Source: Bostrychus sinensis (taxonomy: Eukaryota > Chordata > Actinopteri > Gobiiformes > Eleotridae). From it: a stretch of 64,000 nt of DNA. The notes beneath the pieces were generated by a model. It was not told the DNA's origin, searched no databases, and saw only the letters and a list, made by a program, of their open reading frames with translations. Below are positions 46,370 through 56,855 of this stretch, piece by piece (position 1 is the stretch's first letter; the number at the start of each line of letters is the position of its first letter). The stretch is taken from assembly GCA_020698575.1 (NCBI GenBank), contig CM036254.1, positions 31,338,526 through 31,402,525 of the forward strand, in the 5' to 3' direction. The position numbers and the translations under genes were made by a program.

Positions 46370-46770
46370 TTGTTTTTAATGATTCTTATAAATATTTTTA
46401 TTTTAAAGAACAGTTTTCTGCCTCAGTCAGAGCCCAAAGTGAGGCCTGTATTTGACCACAGGATCCTCTCTGCTGTGTGTGGACAGTGTTGTCCTGAGGG
46501 CCTCAGTAAACCTGCACAAACTTAAAAATGACAGTGGGCCAATAACCTCCCTCTAGTGTGTGGTACATCAAATATTGATGTTTTGTAAAAGAAAACCTAA
46601 TTAAGGTGATGAAAACATAAAAAAAATCATCAACAGAATCATTTATGTTTATAAAGAACTCAAATTACATCAGAAACCAAAAACAACTATATGAAGTCGT
46701 AGGCAATAAGTAGCCCGACAAAGTCATGAAAAATAAGAGGATTAAATAAAGCATCTCTGAAATATGATAA
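46370..46770 (+). repeat. Dispersed repeat, copy 1 of a direct pair
   Basis: Homologous to 47803-48232. Shared blocks include 'tgattcttataaatatttt', 'gatcctctctgctgtgtgtg', 'tgagggcctcagtaaa' and 'cctccctctagtgtg'. A third partial copy lies at 60925-61010. It has no obvious inverted ends or coding sequence, and its class is unknown. Confidence 0.65.
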
Positions 46771-47802
46771 GCTCATTGTCACATTTTACCACACTTTGTT
46801 TAATGCATACATTCTTCTGTAATTAATTAACCATAATTAACGTGTTTAATTCTCAGCCCTAATATACAGATATCAAAATGAATGTCATATACAAGTATAT
46901 AACGTCTGTTCGACAGCCTGTAATTCTGTTGGGTTCTGTTGAAGGTTCACAGAGCTGATGTGTGGACTGGACTGGCATAAGCACATCAATAATTTGTACA
47001 TAAAATTTTTTCCTCAGTGAAACAAACACTTTCTTCATCTGTGTTTCCGCTGGCACAGGCTTTATCTGGTTCATTATCAGTTCTCAGACGCATTTCTCCA
47101 AATATATTTGCAGTTTTTTTCTTGTATTGTAAGTCATGTTGTTCAATTATATTGTCAGCCTAACACTGAGCTAAATTAGTGTTGTAATGTAGGCTATAAA
47201 ATGAAATGATGAAAAGCGGTGAAGTGGCAGAGACTGAGAATGAGCTGTAACAATCAAGTGTTTCCCAGCTTTGCTTAGTGCTCAGATTCTTTGTTGTGAT
47301 TGGTCCACTGCAGAGCCTGGGCTGGTCTGCAGGTCTAACCTTATCATAGCCAGTTAATGCTGTTCTGTTGAGTCACATTTCCACAGGCCAGGATTTGAAC
47401 CCTGGCTTGGGACAGTTTGCATACTGTTTTTTCCTTTCTCTTTCTCACTACTCTCAATCAAACTGACAATGCAGGATATGATGTTTAATGAAGCGGAGAT
47501 ATGTAATTACTGGTTCACAACGGCCAAGTCTAAACACAGCAAGAGCTTTGGGGTCAGTTCTAAACGTCAGTTTGATGGCTGAGTTTGACATGTTAGAGTA
47601 AATTAAAATGCTGATGTGGTGGGGCTAGATACACTAATGCTGTAGGTTTGAGCCTGGCTGTACTGGTGGCATGACTATTCATTTGCTGCATGTCTCTTTC
47701 ACCCTCATCCTATCAACTTGTTACATAGATTACTAAGTGCGGTCACCTTATGCCCCAGAAGTAAAAACCTGTAAAAAAACAAACAAAACAACCCAAACAG
47801 GA
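46771..47802. other. Unassigned non-coding DNA between the repeat pair
   Basis: No gene is supported. A minus-strand B-box-like motif (gggttcaaatcctgg in reverse complement, about 47390) may be a SINE scrap, but no A box is found. Confidence 0.45.
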
Positions 47803-48232
47803 GTTTGTTTTTAGTGATTCTTATAAATATTTTCAGTTTTCAGTTTTCTGGCTCAGTCAGAGCCCAGAGTGAGGCCTGTATGTGACCACAAGATCCTCTC
47901 TGCTGTGTGTGGACAGTGGGCTCCTGAGGGCCTCAGTAAATCTAGACAAACTTAAAAATGACAAACAGAAAACCCCTAACCTCCCTCTAGTGTGAGGCAC
48001 ATTAAATACGGATGTCTTGTAAAAGAAAAACAAATTAAAAGTGCTAAAAAAATAAAATATATAGGTGAAAATAGGTACTTTTGATTGGGGTCTTTAGTGA
48101 CTGCCGTAAGTTTGTGTAAAATTCTCAAATAACCTCAGAAACCTAAAACAACTACAGTATATGAAGTCACAGACAACAAGTAGTGCATGCAAAATCTGAG
48201 CGATAAAATAAAGCATCTCTATGAAATTACAA
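47803..48232 (+). repeat. Dispersed repeat, copy 2 of a direct pair
   Basis: Same orientation and order of blocks as 46370-46770, with an additional ~60 bp near 48050-48110 (AT-rich, 'gattggggtctttagtgact'). Both copies end near 'ataaagcatctct'. The direct arrangement 1.4 kb apart could reflect two insertions or a local duplication. Confidence 0.65.
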
Positions 48233-49130
48233 AGAATATATGCTCAGGGTCTTGGTCAGATGAGACTTTAACAAATGAAGAATATGTAAAGCCGTTGTGT
48301 GTCTGTCAGTCTGATAAACCAGTGGACTCTCTGTTGCTGGCTGCTCCTCCACTGTCTGCCTGTAATCAGCAAAGGACAGGACCCAACTGCAGCTGAACTC
48401 TGCAGTACGTGGGAGGTCCTGACGCTTTTAACCTGCGTCGGACCTGAGCAGCAGAAGAATCTGCGCCCTCAGAAACACACTTAACCCAGCACTGTTTGGA
48501 TAAGAGGGGCTCCTGCGTTTTCCAAAGATGGCTCCTAAAAATAAACTCATGTCATCTTAAAAAATGAGATAGGGGACTTTGTACAAATTAGAAATTGAAG
48601 TTGCAGTAAGTACTGGGCTAGTTCTGCAATCTTGCACTTTCTTTACAGTCCAGAGGCACCTGCGCAGGAAGACGTATGGATTTTAAGGGCTTTAGGTAAA
48701 CACTTCAGTGGAGGGAATGGAGGAGGGTGGGAGAAAAGGGATGGAATGGGGGTGGAAGAGTCACGTGTCTATCAGGGGACATGTCAGTTTGTCCAAGTGT
48801 GAGTGCGGACCACAGCCCCATACAGAGGTGTGGAGGAGGTGGGAGCAGGGAGGAGAGCTTAGGAAGGCTGTTCTGTGTGCATTTTTCTTTATTTACCCTA
48901 AAGTGAGATGGTATTAGGTCTAAAAATCTTTATTCAGAAAGTGTCTTGGCCAACCCACAGTAGTTACATATCCCTAAATCTGAATCTAATAAAACATTCA
49001 TAGTGGCTGTGCAGCTCTACAGTATGAGCTGGTGAATTTCATTTTCTTTTCTCATTCTAAACTATTGTCGGACTGCACAAGGCCAAAATAATAATTCTGC
49101 CTCTTGGTTAATGTTGTATAAGTTACCCTA
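48233..49130. other. Unassigned non-coding DNA
   Basis: No gene is supported. A purine-rich tract lies at 48700-48760. Frames of 60-70 codons here lack recognised features. Confidence 0.5.
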
Positions 49131-49131
49131 A

Positions 49132-49630
49132 CCCTCCTGCACCTAAGACATTTTTGATGTTTTGCAATTGTTTTTTGTGGATAACTTTTGCTGTGTTGAT
49201 GGCATCGAGTTTATATTTTGGGATGAATTTTCAGGTTTCAGGTATTACTTTTTTGGGGAAAAATGTTCTTTAAATGCTCTCTAAAAATAGTCACACCTTT
49301 ACCCCTAAAACATTTTTTTATGCCATTGACTCCCATTCAAATGACATTTGTATATAATTTCACATTTTTATTAAGTTTTTCATGGATTCATGATAGTGAG
49401 GGATTGGAATTTTAGTTTTTATTGTTTTCTAGTAGGTGGCGCCATTTCTCCATATATGGCAGATAGAGGTATAAATGTGGGATCTGCAAGGAAAAAAAAA
49501 TCAGAACTAAAATGATTTGGGTGTGTTCTAGGGTTGTCATAAATTGGTGTGAAAGTGTGTGTTGAGAACTGAGTGTACGTGTGTGTGATGGATGTGTGTG
49601 CACCACAAAAACTAGAATTTAAGGGGTTAA
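49132..49630. mobile_element. Possible piggyBac-type MITE
   Basis: The left end 'taaccctcctgcacctaaga' resembles the 'TTAACCCTCCTG' terminus common on fish piggyBac-derived MITEs. The right end 'aaggggttaa' is an inverse CCC(C)TT next to TTAA (about 49627-49630). The left flank reads CTAA instead of TTAA. Inverted similarity beyond these few bases is poor, so the call is tentative. Confidence 0.4.
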
Positions 49631-49647
49631 CCTCACCATACATAGCA

Positions 49648-49680
49648 AAATAAATAAATAAATAAATAAATAAATAAAAA
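49648..49680. repeat. (AAAT)n microsatellite
   Basis: Seven or more aaat units followed by an A-rich tail. Confidence 0.9.
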
Positions 49681-49860
49681 ATAATAAAAAGAATGAATTG
49701 TATGTGTGGTGAGAACTGAAGTTAATCCTTGTAAACATGAAAAAAAAAGAATTATCAACTATTAGATCATTTTTCTATGGTAGTCCTTATTGGTGTGACT
49801 AAAAAGTTCACAGTGTAGCAGGACTAGAGTTCAACTAAAAACAAATATGGGCACAACTTG

Positions 49861-51245
49861 TTTATTTGTATATTTATTTGGATCCCCATTAGCTGTCGCC
49901 AAATTGACAACTACTCTTCCTGGGGTCCTTATAAAATAGGTCCATACATAATTTATTGGTCAATGATATGAGATAAAACATTTGCTAAACGGCATATTAC
50001 AAATCACAACCAGAAAAAACAATACATTGCACAATAAATAACACTTTAAAACTAGCTCAAGTAATTGGAGGCGGCAGTTTATTCCAAGTAGTTATAACAT
50101 CACAGATCTGCGCACACTGCTTTAGTTCTGGGTGTTGGATGAGCGGAATGACTCTCTCTCTTTTTTGCAGCACCAGACCATGGCATAGGTGATATAGGTA
50201 AATGAACCTGATCAATAACAGTACATACCTAGAAATTATAGACACTGGGGAGAATTTTGAGTTCTTCGCGATCGGAAGCACACATTACTGCGGCGGCACA
50301 CAACGTCTTTCTCACAATATTTTAGCTGTGTTATTATAAAAGCAACAAAATCATGAGTCGTCCTGACAGAAGGCTTCTGTAGCCTGTAGTGTTCTCTGGA
50401 GCCTCTGTCCACAGCTCGGTGATGAGACTGAACACTCTGTGACCCTGTGCTGCAGGGGTGGAGCAGAGCTGGGGGCCCCACTTCAACACAAGTAATAAGG
50501 AGGATGTGTAAAACATAAAAAACAAAATTAAAGCTAAATCACACTATGCTCTGGTCTGTGTAGAGAAGCAGCTCATGTTTAAAATGAGAGAGCTGTTATA
50601 GAAACAATGTTTTGAAACTTGAAGAGAAGTAAAATCATAATTAGTCTCCCCTTTTTCTTACATTGTAGTAGCTGCTACAAATCACATCTGATCATCTAAA
50701 ATGCATCAGATTACAAAGACCTGTATAAAGACCTAAACACATCAGGGTACACTTCAGGGAGTGGCACAAAATTGACGTTATTGCTTAATAACCCTTTATC
50801 AAATGTACCCTATATTCTGTTTTTGCGGTGGTGGGGGTAGGGGGGCAAAATTTTAAATCTTGCCTAGGGCACAAACAGAGCTAGTCCCGGCTCTGGTGAG
50901 ACAGGACCAAAGCCTGAAACACCAGGATTCTAGAAGCAGGTGTCATAAATGAGCAGCATCTTCAAATACATTAAATATTTTGACTAATTTTTTAACTGTA
51001 GTATTTATGTGTTTTTGCCTTGATAGCTGCTCATCAAATGTTACACCAAGCAGCTTTACCTTTCTACATCTTTCAGTACAATATGGAGTTGTTCATCACT
51101 GCCCATGATGTGTCTAGATTTAAACAGAATACTCATTCACAACAAACCTGTTCTCATTTATCCAGTCCAACAAAAACTGCAGATCAGACTGAAGTGTATT
51201 TCTTAATCCCCAAATATTTCTTGAAGCAATCCCAGGATTTTTAAG
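49861..51245 (-). mobile_element. LINE (Rex-like), minus strand, split by a nested element
   Basis: On the minus strand, 51245-51005 carries a reverse-transcriptase-type C-terminal block: LQSDLQFLLDWINENRFVVN, then after a frameshift KVKLLGVTFDEQLS, a motif typical of Rex1 and related LINEs. Further downstream, 50280-50057 carries KRERVIPLIQHPELKQC and VITTWNKLPPPI, a plausible C-terminus. It ends with the 3' tail ggaccccaggaagagtag, 'agctaatggggatccaaata', well known from fish LINEs. The 50464-50895 block between them looks like a separate insertion. All reading frames are broken. Confidence 0.55.
50464..50895. mobile_element. hAT-like MITE nested in the LINE
   Basis: The left end cagagctgggggccccactt and the reverse complement of the right end, cagagccgggactagctctg, share the terminal cagagc(c/t)ggg. 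The possible 8-bp flanks ggtggagc and ggtgagac match at six of eight positions. It lies between two parts of a minus-strand LINE, which supports a later insertion. Confidence 0.4.
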
Positions 51246-51490
51246 TTATACTACATATTTTTACAATATACAGAATAACAAACTACTGCAAGTTCTTCCT
51301 CACTCAGCCTCTTCTCTCAGTCTGACCACCATTCCAAGTCTGGGTTTGTTTAACTCCTTCTCTCTCTGCTTTCTGAGCTCACAGACCTTTGAGCAAAGCT
51401 GACAGAGTGGTATAAAGTTAAACCCAACAGCAGCAGCATGAAAAACTGGTGGAGAGCAAGACGCATGTTCTTAATGGCCATTTTTTTTAA

Positions 51491-51913
51491 AGCAAAACTC
51501 AGTAACTCTGATCATTTCTTTGCTGTTTTGCCTCATTTTCCTCCATAGAGCTCCCCCTACAGTTCAGATTAAAGCACTGTTGTAAATACTCACAAGCGCA
51601 GTGGACTCCTGTGTGATCTCTCGCTGGTCTTTACTTTTGTTTTCCCCTTTTTCTGCCATTTGGCTGCTCTGGCATGACGAAAATCAAGAAATAAAGCCGT
51701 CACTAGCTTGTTGTTTTGCCACTTTCTTGCAAGACTCGAGACTTCCGTGACACTAGGTCAGAGGTGCTCACTGTTGCAAGTGTCACTTTTGCCCCAGAGA
51801 CACCAGGAGTAGATGTTGGACACTTCATTTACCCCACAACAACTCATTTAACCATCACAAGGACTCCAACACTGTTTATTTAAGGTAAAAAAAAAAAATT
51901 ACTGAGTTCAGCT
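51491..51913. mobile_element. TTAA-target MITE, third family
   Basis: TTAA lies on both sides (51487-51490, 51914-51917). The left end agcaaaactcagtaact is inverted at the right end as attactgagttcagct. It is unrelated in sequence to the MITEs at 5063 and 26211. No coding sequence. Confidence 0.6.
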
Positions 51914-51917
51914 TTAA

Positions 51918-52296
51918 AAGTGAATCCCGTCACTTTGTGTAATTATGATGAATTGCAATGTCCTTAAAAGTTAAGCTCCAACAAAGATAAACTTTTATTT
52001 GGAAGTTAGGAAAGTTGTCAGCAGGTCACCAAAGTGTTGAGTTCACCATGTTGAACCTATCAAAGATAAAACCTGAGAAACTGGACATTTTGGTCACTTA
52101 TTTTTTATCCAGAGCTGTATTTTTGCCTCAACATTTTATTCAGAGACAAATGCAGCCGTCTCATCAGATTCTCTACCATCTCATCTGCAGCACACTTTCC
52201 AGCAGCACAGCCCTGCTCTTACCTCCCATACACAGTATAATGAGATTGAACAGTCACCTGTTTGTATGCAGCAGTAATGGTGTTCAGTAATTGTGT
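51918..52296. other. Unassigned non-coding DNA
   Basis: A 91-codon frame at 52015-52290 leads into a LINE-type 3' tail and might be a decayed 3' region of that element. No reverse transcriptase motif is seen. Confidence 0.4.
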
Positions 52297-52376
52297 GTTT
52301 ATGTTTGTGAAGCCCTTTGAGGCGACTGTGAAACTAGGCTATATAAATAAACATTACTTACTTACTTACTTACTAT
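52297..52376 (+). mobile_element. L2-type LINE/SINE 3' tail
   Basis: The sequence 'tttgtgaagccctttgaggc', 'gactgtgaaactaggctata' and 'taaataaacatt', followed by (actt)n, is the characteristic 3' end of L2 LINEs and the SINEs that share their tail. Confidence 0.65.
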
Positions 52377-52639
52377 ATAAATAAAAATTCCCATTGAAAT
52401 TAGAAATTCATTTTTTCTTTTTAAAGGCAGTCCTGACCAAGAAAGCAGCAACAAACAAACAAACAAAAAAAACAATACAACTACAATACATTTCATAGAT
52501 TCAAATGCAAAACATGTTAAACTGAGCTATAGGTATCAATACCATGAGCTTCAAGAGTCTCTGTAATGTATTCCTGGTTAAGAGGCAGAATATTGAAATG
52601 ATATTTTACACCTTTCAGTGCGAACGCTGGGGACAGATA

Positions 52640-52785
52640 GTAAATAGGAATCCAGAGAATGAAGAGAGTGCTGTCCATCAGTCTTTTGTTGAATATATGT
52701 ACACAAATCTGAATGTCTGATGAAGGGCTCGTGCCTGAAACATCACATGTGGATTCCTTAAAATAAAAAATATCTGGTAGCATGG
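52640..52785 (+). mobile_element. Penelope-type or related 3' tail
   Basis: The sequence 'tgtctgatgaagggctcgtg', 'cctgaaacatcacatgtgga' then 'ttccttaaaataaaa' is a common fish 3' tail. It is similar in layout to the one downstream of the Penelope-like fragment at 41140. No reverse transcriptase or endonuclease coding is recognisable upstream. Confidence 0.4.
52717..52753 (+). ncRNA. Possible hammerhead ribozyme relic
   Basis: The exact core ctgatga is followed by a stem-loop (agggc tcgt gcct) and gaaac. Then acat-cac-atgt can form a short stem III. The base after that stem is G where a hammerhead needs A, C or U at the cleavage site, so this copy is probably inactive. The layout fits type I hammerheads known from Penelope-like elements. 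Confidence 0.4.
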
Positions 52786-52924
52786 ATTGTTGTGTGGGTC
52801 CTACTTTTGTATTTTAACTTTTGCACAGGAAGCAGACTTAGAATACTTTTGTAAATTAGCTAGAGTTTAGATTTTCTGCCCCAGCCTAAGTTTGACCTTG
52901 AACCCAAAAATTTCCTGTTGTATC

Positions 52925-53320
52925 GTCGAGCCGGGCCTAGGCTGCAACACCAAGCCATCCTACTTTTATATGAGTGAGCCCGCAGGGTGGATAAGTTTAC
53001 CTGAGGTGCGAGAGGGGCTGGTCAGTTACTACAGGCTCAAAAAGTAGAGGGCCTAAACTCTTCAGTGAAAGATGGAGAAGTCTGCTGTGTGCCCCACTGC
53101 TTCAGTAAACACAGAGTGAAGAGAGTTAACCCCAGAGGATGAACACCTTTGGTCTTGGAGAAAATTACGGATCTGTCCTGTGTTCCCCACGGTTAAGAGA
53201 CCAAAAGAGGGAAGGCCCATAAGTACACATAATGGTCAAGCCGAGTCAGGTTTGGGCAGCACGTGAATGGGCTTCAGCGGGCTGGATTTTCTGGGCCCGA
53301 TCTATGCTCTATAATAAATG
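52925..53320. mobile_element. hAT-like element, 'gccgggcctaggct' family
   Basis: The left part 'cgagccgggcctaggctgca' and the right part 'gggcttcagcgggctggatt', 'ttctgggcccgatctatgct' resemble the two ends of a fish hAT family with 'cgggcccgatctaagctct' motifs. Exact limits and a target duplication could not be fixed. Confidence 0.35.
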
Positions 53321-53564
53321 TTGCATGTACCAGTACATCTATGAGTTTCCAGTTGGTGATAAATCGTAGAGAGCAGGGCTGTTTCTAGTCAGTACTGCAG
53401 GCTATGCACATGCATAGGGTTCTGAAGCTGAATGTTCCCTTTTAAGCTTAAAAACAAATGTAGGATATAAGAATAAAATAAGCCACGTTGAGAAGCTGTA
53501 GCTAGTGTGTTTGTTATTAACTCAGAATCTAAGAAATTTAACATAAGGTCATTACTCTGCAACA

Positions 53565-53650
53565 AGCTGGCCTTTGTTGAGGGTGTACCCTGCCTAAAGC
53601 CCAAAGTTACTGGGATAGGCTCCAGTCACCCGTGACCCCTAACAGAGAAC
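53565..53650 (+). mobile_element. SINE-like dispersed repeat fragment
   Basis: The blocks 'caacaagctggcctttgttg', 'agggtgtaccctgcct' and 'actgggataggctccagtca' belong to the family at 27040-27245. Only the body's 3' half remains and the tail is lost. Confidence 0.65.
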
Positions 53651-53734
53651 AAACACACTTTTGCATGTGCAAGACATAGGAAACATCCATAAGAGCAGGT
53701 GGCGTTAGTGGTTAAACTCTGCTGATAAGGAACT

Positions 53735-54165
53735 TGATATCATGAATTTTTGAATGTTTCCTACTTTCTTGACTTGTATGTAGCAGCTGTGACCCGTTGT
53801 TTTGATGTTCTCCATATTGGGTCATGAGATGTTAGTTAACAAGTGTCCACTGTCTCCTAAAATAAAAGGTAAACTTTAACCAGCTAATCTTAGTCCAACC
53901 TTGACCAGTCTATATGTAAACCCAGGGACATTTACTTCTCCTGTATCCTATATAAACTGTTGGGAAACTACACTCAGGGGGGCAGACTCACAAACACTGT
54001 AGGAGTGAGTGGGGGCAGACTTTCAGACACTCGGGAGGTAGTGAGTAGTAGTAGTGGGATCTCTGTCATCTCTGTCTGCTATGTCTGTTCCATTAAAGCA
54101 ACCTTACTGACCACAATCGCACTATGGCCTCGGTGTTCCCTGCTTCTCTGTTTTTCATGATATCA
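53735..54165 (+). repeat. 5' LTR
   Basis: 431 bp, from tgatatcatgaa to ttcatgatatca. It contains a TATA-like cctatataaactg (about 53948) and a polyadenylation-like ccattaaa (about 54091). It is longer than the 3' LTR, partly through a tandem duplication of 'gggggcagact...gtgagtg' near 53980-54020 and partly through short insertions such as 'agctaatcttagtcc'. Confidence 0.85.
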
Positions 54166-54168
54166 GAT

Positions 54169-54186
54169 TGGTGTCAGAAGTGGGAT
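54169..54186 (+). promoter_or_regulatory. Primer-binding site, tRNA-Leu
   Basis: tggtgtcagaagtgggat, three bases after the LTR, is complementary to the 3' end of vertebrate tRNA-Leu(CAG) including CCA (from memory of that tRNA). It would prime minus-strand DNA synthesis. Confidence 0.75.
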
Positions 54187-56496
54187 GTCGTGTGTCACAG
54201 GTGAGCAAACCTTGTTTTTCAAGGGTTACTTAACTGTGCTAGCCAACATTTAAAGGACTGACTTGAAAACAGAGGAACCAGATAGGGTGATTTAGGCATG
54301 GGGTAATTAAGTCATTTTGAGGATTCTTTCTGTAAACTGGTGAGCTTGTGCAGTGTTAGGTATTGCTATGGAAGATATGTGGATTACGCTTTCCAAATAT
54401 AGTTTGGGGCAGTGCGCACATACGATCCTGGTTTACCCAAGCCAGTAAGTCCTGGAAGAGGTTTACCTGGACTGGTCCTGAATGATTTGTTTACCCAGAC
54501 CAGAAGGTTCTGGATGATAGTTTACCCAGATAGCATGTTCTGGAAGACCGTTACCCTTGATCAGGCGGAAGTCCTGAACGAGGGTGAGTTAGATATGGAC
54601 ATAACCCAGGTTACAACCCTGGCAGTGATGCCAGTAGCAAAATTTAATACTTAGGAGAGATTCTATTCCAAAGTATTGTAGTCTTACATGTTAATAAGCA
54701 TATTTTAAGTGCAAAAAGTTGTACCAAAGGCCTGTACGATATGTGTCAGTGAAAAGGGTCATTTTGGGGGGTAAAGCATGCATAGATATCTCTGATAAGC
54801 ATACCTCCTACTCTAATAGAAAAGTCTTAGGGAGGATGATTTTTGAAAGATTGGAAAGATGGGGATTATTCAATCATAGCACAAATGCATGAATAATTGA
54901 TTAACTTGATTAATTGTATAAAAAAAATAAAGGGACATAAAAAATGAATAAGGAAATCATTATGAATTATTTTGATCAGTCATTCTACATAAGTAAAGGT
55001 CTTGCAATGTGGCTTAAGAAAGGTCACGAGGTAAGAAGAACACTGCTACAATTGGAAGGGAAAAGGCAGTGATCTTCTCGGGGCATGTGATCACAAAAAG
55101 GCACCCCAACCCTAAAATATAGAATGTATTTGTTATTAAGTTCACTCAATTATAGGTAATCATGACATCAACGTGTACAGTAACAGAACTCTTGAAGCCG
55201 TCGGCTTCTACTACTAACCAACCATCGACCTGACTTCACTACAACACTACTACTAATCCTGTGTTTGTCAGTCTGAATGAGTGAGGAAATAACCACAACT
55301 TCTTCATTTTCAGACAGAGCTGTTTATCCAGGCAAGCAGATTTCAGTATAAATGACAATGTTTCATATTCATAGTTTTCATTTTGAAATTGGTAACTCCT
55401 TAAGGCCTAACAAAATCATGGGAAAGCACCTTTGTGTGAAGGGACGATTTTCTTTGCAGGATGAACAAGGCAAAATACAAAGGACATCATATGAAGCTGG
55501 GGAAGACGACTAAAGGCCAATGACCAGGTGACAACCATGAGACTCGGTAAGCGTGTTCCTTTTCAACTCAACACAACAGAAGACACACTCTATCAAAGCT
55601 ATGGTTACTACATTTATGCTGTTTCAGCACTTAGTTTTTCCACAATACTTATGAGCATCTTCTCGTACTATCATACATCTTTATCTTCACAACGACCAGG
55701 GGTCATTCTGTTGAAGGTGCCAGCATGTACAGATTTGAAGCTTTCCAGTTTTGTCAAGCTTGCTATATTCTCCACGCAGTTTATATATTATTTGCTCATT
55801 ATGATAATACACATAGTTATCTTCATAAATTTTGTAAAAAAATGCAAAGTGGTCAGCAGCTAATGGATACAGGGATGACATGTTATAAAAAGTTGCTGAC
55901 ACAGCCTGGAACCGAGATTAATGTCATAACCCATTCATTTTTACTGGAGCAAAATAAATATTAATATACACATTTTTTGGGCAGCAGGAAAAAATGGTTG
56001 TTTTCTAGGAATTACTCTGAATTGATATGGTGGAGTCAGTTCTGTTGCAAAAGTTAACTTATAAAAGTAGGATTTTTGGTGACTGATGAATTCAATCTTA
56101 GCGTACAATGTCAAACTATTGTGGTCTGACACATTTCTGTAACTATTTGTCCTGCTTAACATTGAAATTAGGAAATGTAAATTATGTAGCCTTTAGCTTA
56201 TATGCTAATTAGTAATTGTAATGTTACAATAAACATCTAAACGTTGACACATTCGCTAATGTTATTAAACCAGGCTCTGATATTACTCACATGAGGTCGA
56301 GTGGGTGTCAGTTGCCAAACCTGTCTTAATTATTCCTAATCTGCAATGTTTGGTGGCTAACGTTAATTGCTCCATTAAAATTGTATTATCATCTTTTCAT
56401 TTCCGGTACCAGTTTTTGAAATGCAAATGTTCTGTTTACAAACACAAGAAGGGTCTATTGGCTCAATTATGTTATTTTTCTTCTTTCTCTTTTCAG

Positions 56497-56709
56497 GAAA
56501 AATTCGGACTGGTGTGGGCCATCGGCAAAGCCTGGGCTATCTGTACTAGGAAAGAACCATATGAGAGACTACAAAATGAGCCAGCTACAACACCATACAC
56601 TGGTGATCAGGGAAAAGAAGACCAACAAGTTATCTTCAGTCCATCAAAACCCATATCAATGCTAAACAAAAACTACTCAGAAGAGATGAATGTTATATAC
56701 AGTAAATAG
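56497..56709 (+). CDS. Open frame after a strong splice acceptor, function unknown
   Basis: A 71-codon frame begins exactly at the acceptor ag (56495-56496, preceded by ttcttctttctcttttc) and stops at 56707-56709. It begins EKFGLVWAIGKAWAICTRKE and is rich in Y, N, K and E after a short hydrophobic start. Two tyrosine motifs (PYERLQ and, at the end, VIYSK) recall cytoplasmic tails of receptors, but spacing does not fit a standard ITAM. No family is recognised. The start codon would have to lie in an upstream exon, which was not identified. It may be a captured host exon or chance. Confidence 0.3.
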   Translation, partial: EKFGLVWAIGKAWAICTRKEPYERLQNEPATTPYTGDQGKEDQQVIFSPSKPISMLNKNYSEEMNVIYSK

Positions 56710-56780
56710 CTGAGGATTGCAGTTGCTGTACATTCACAGTTGACTTCATGTCTTGGGATACTTGAGCTAACTTATGTTTT

Positions 56781-56786
56781 AATAAA
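56781..56786 (+). terminator. Polyadenylation signal AATAAA
   Basis: A canonical aataaa about 70 bp after the stop codon of the frame at 56497-56709 and before the 3' LTR. In a normal retroelement such an internal signal would be harmful, so it fits a captured transcript end. Confidence 0.4.
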
Positions 56787-56855
56787 GAGATAGATAAAAT
56801 AAGGGAAGAATAAAAAAAGGGTCAAACCAAACACACACACACAAAAAGGAAGAAT

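Larger units (their letters stand above)
54166..56855 (+). other. Interior of the LTR element, gene-like but non-retroviral
   Basis: A splice-donor-like cacag|gtgagc lies just after the primer site (54200/54201). At 54420-54570 a loose ~35-bp repeat with 'gtttacccagaccag' and 'gttctggaaga' occurs about four times. A good acceptor (ttctttgcag, 55459) opens a possible exon ending at a donor (ctcg|gtaagc, 55546/55547). A strong acceptor with a long pyrimidine tract (56496) precedes the frame at 56497-56709, followed by aataaa at 56781. The exon at 55460-55546 has stops in all frames near its end, so it would be untranslated. Segment 56267-56376 is a dispersed repeat also at 36503. Confidence 0.45.

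Noticed and set aside
47370..47410. tRNA-like B box on the minus strand
   Set aside because: Only gggttcaaatcctgg is present; no A box or cloverleaf can be drawn, so neither a tRNA gene nor a SINE is called.
55528..55863. 111-codon plus-strand frame inside the LTR element
   Set aside because: It crosses a good splice donor, is AT-driven hydrophobic, and has no recognised retroviral or host motif.
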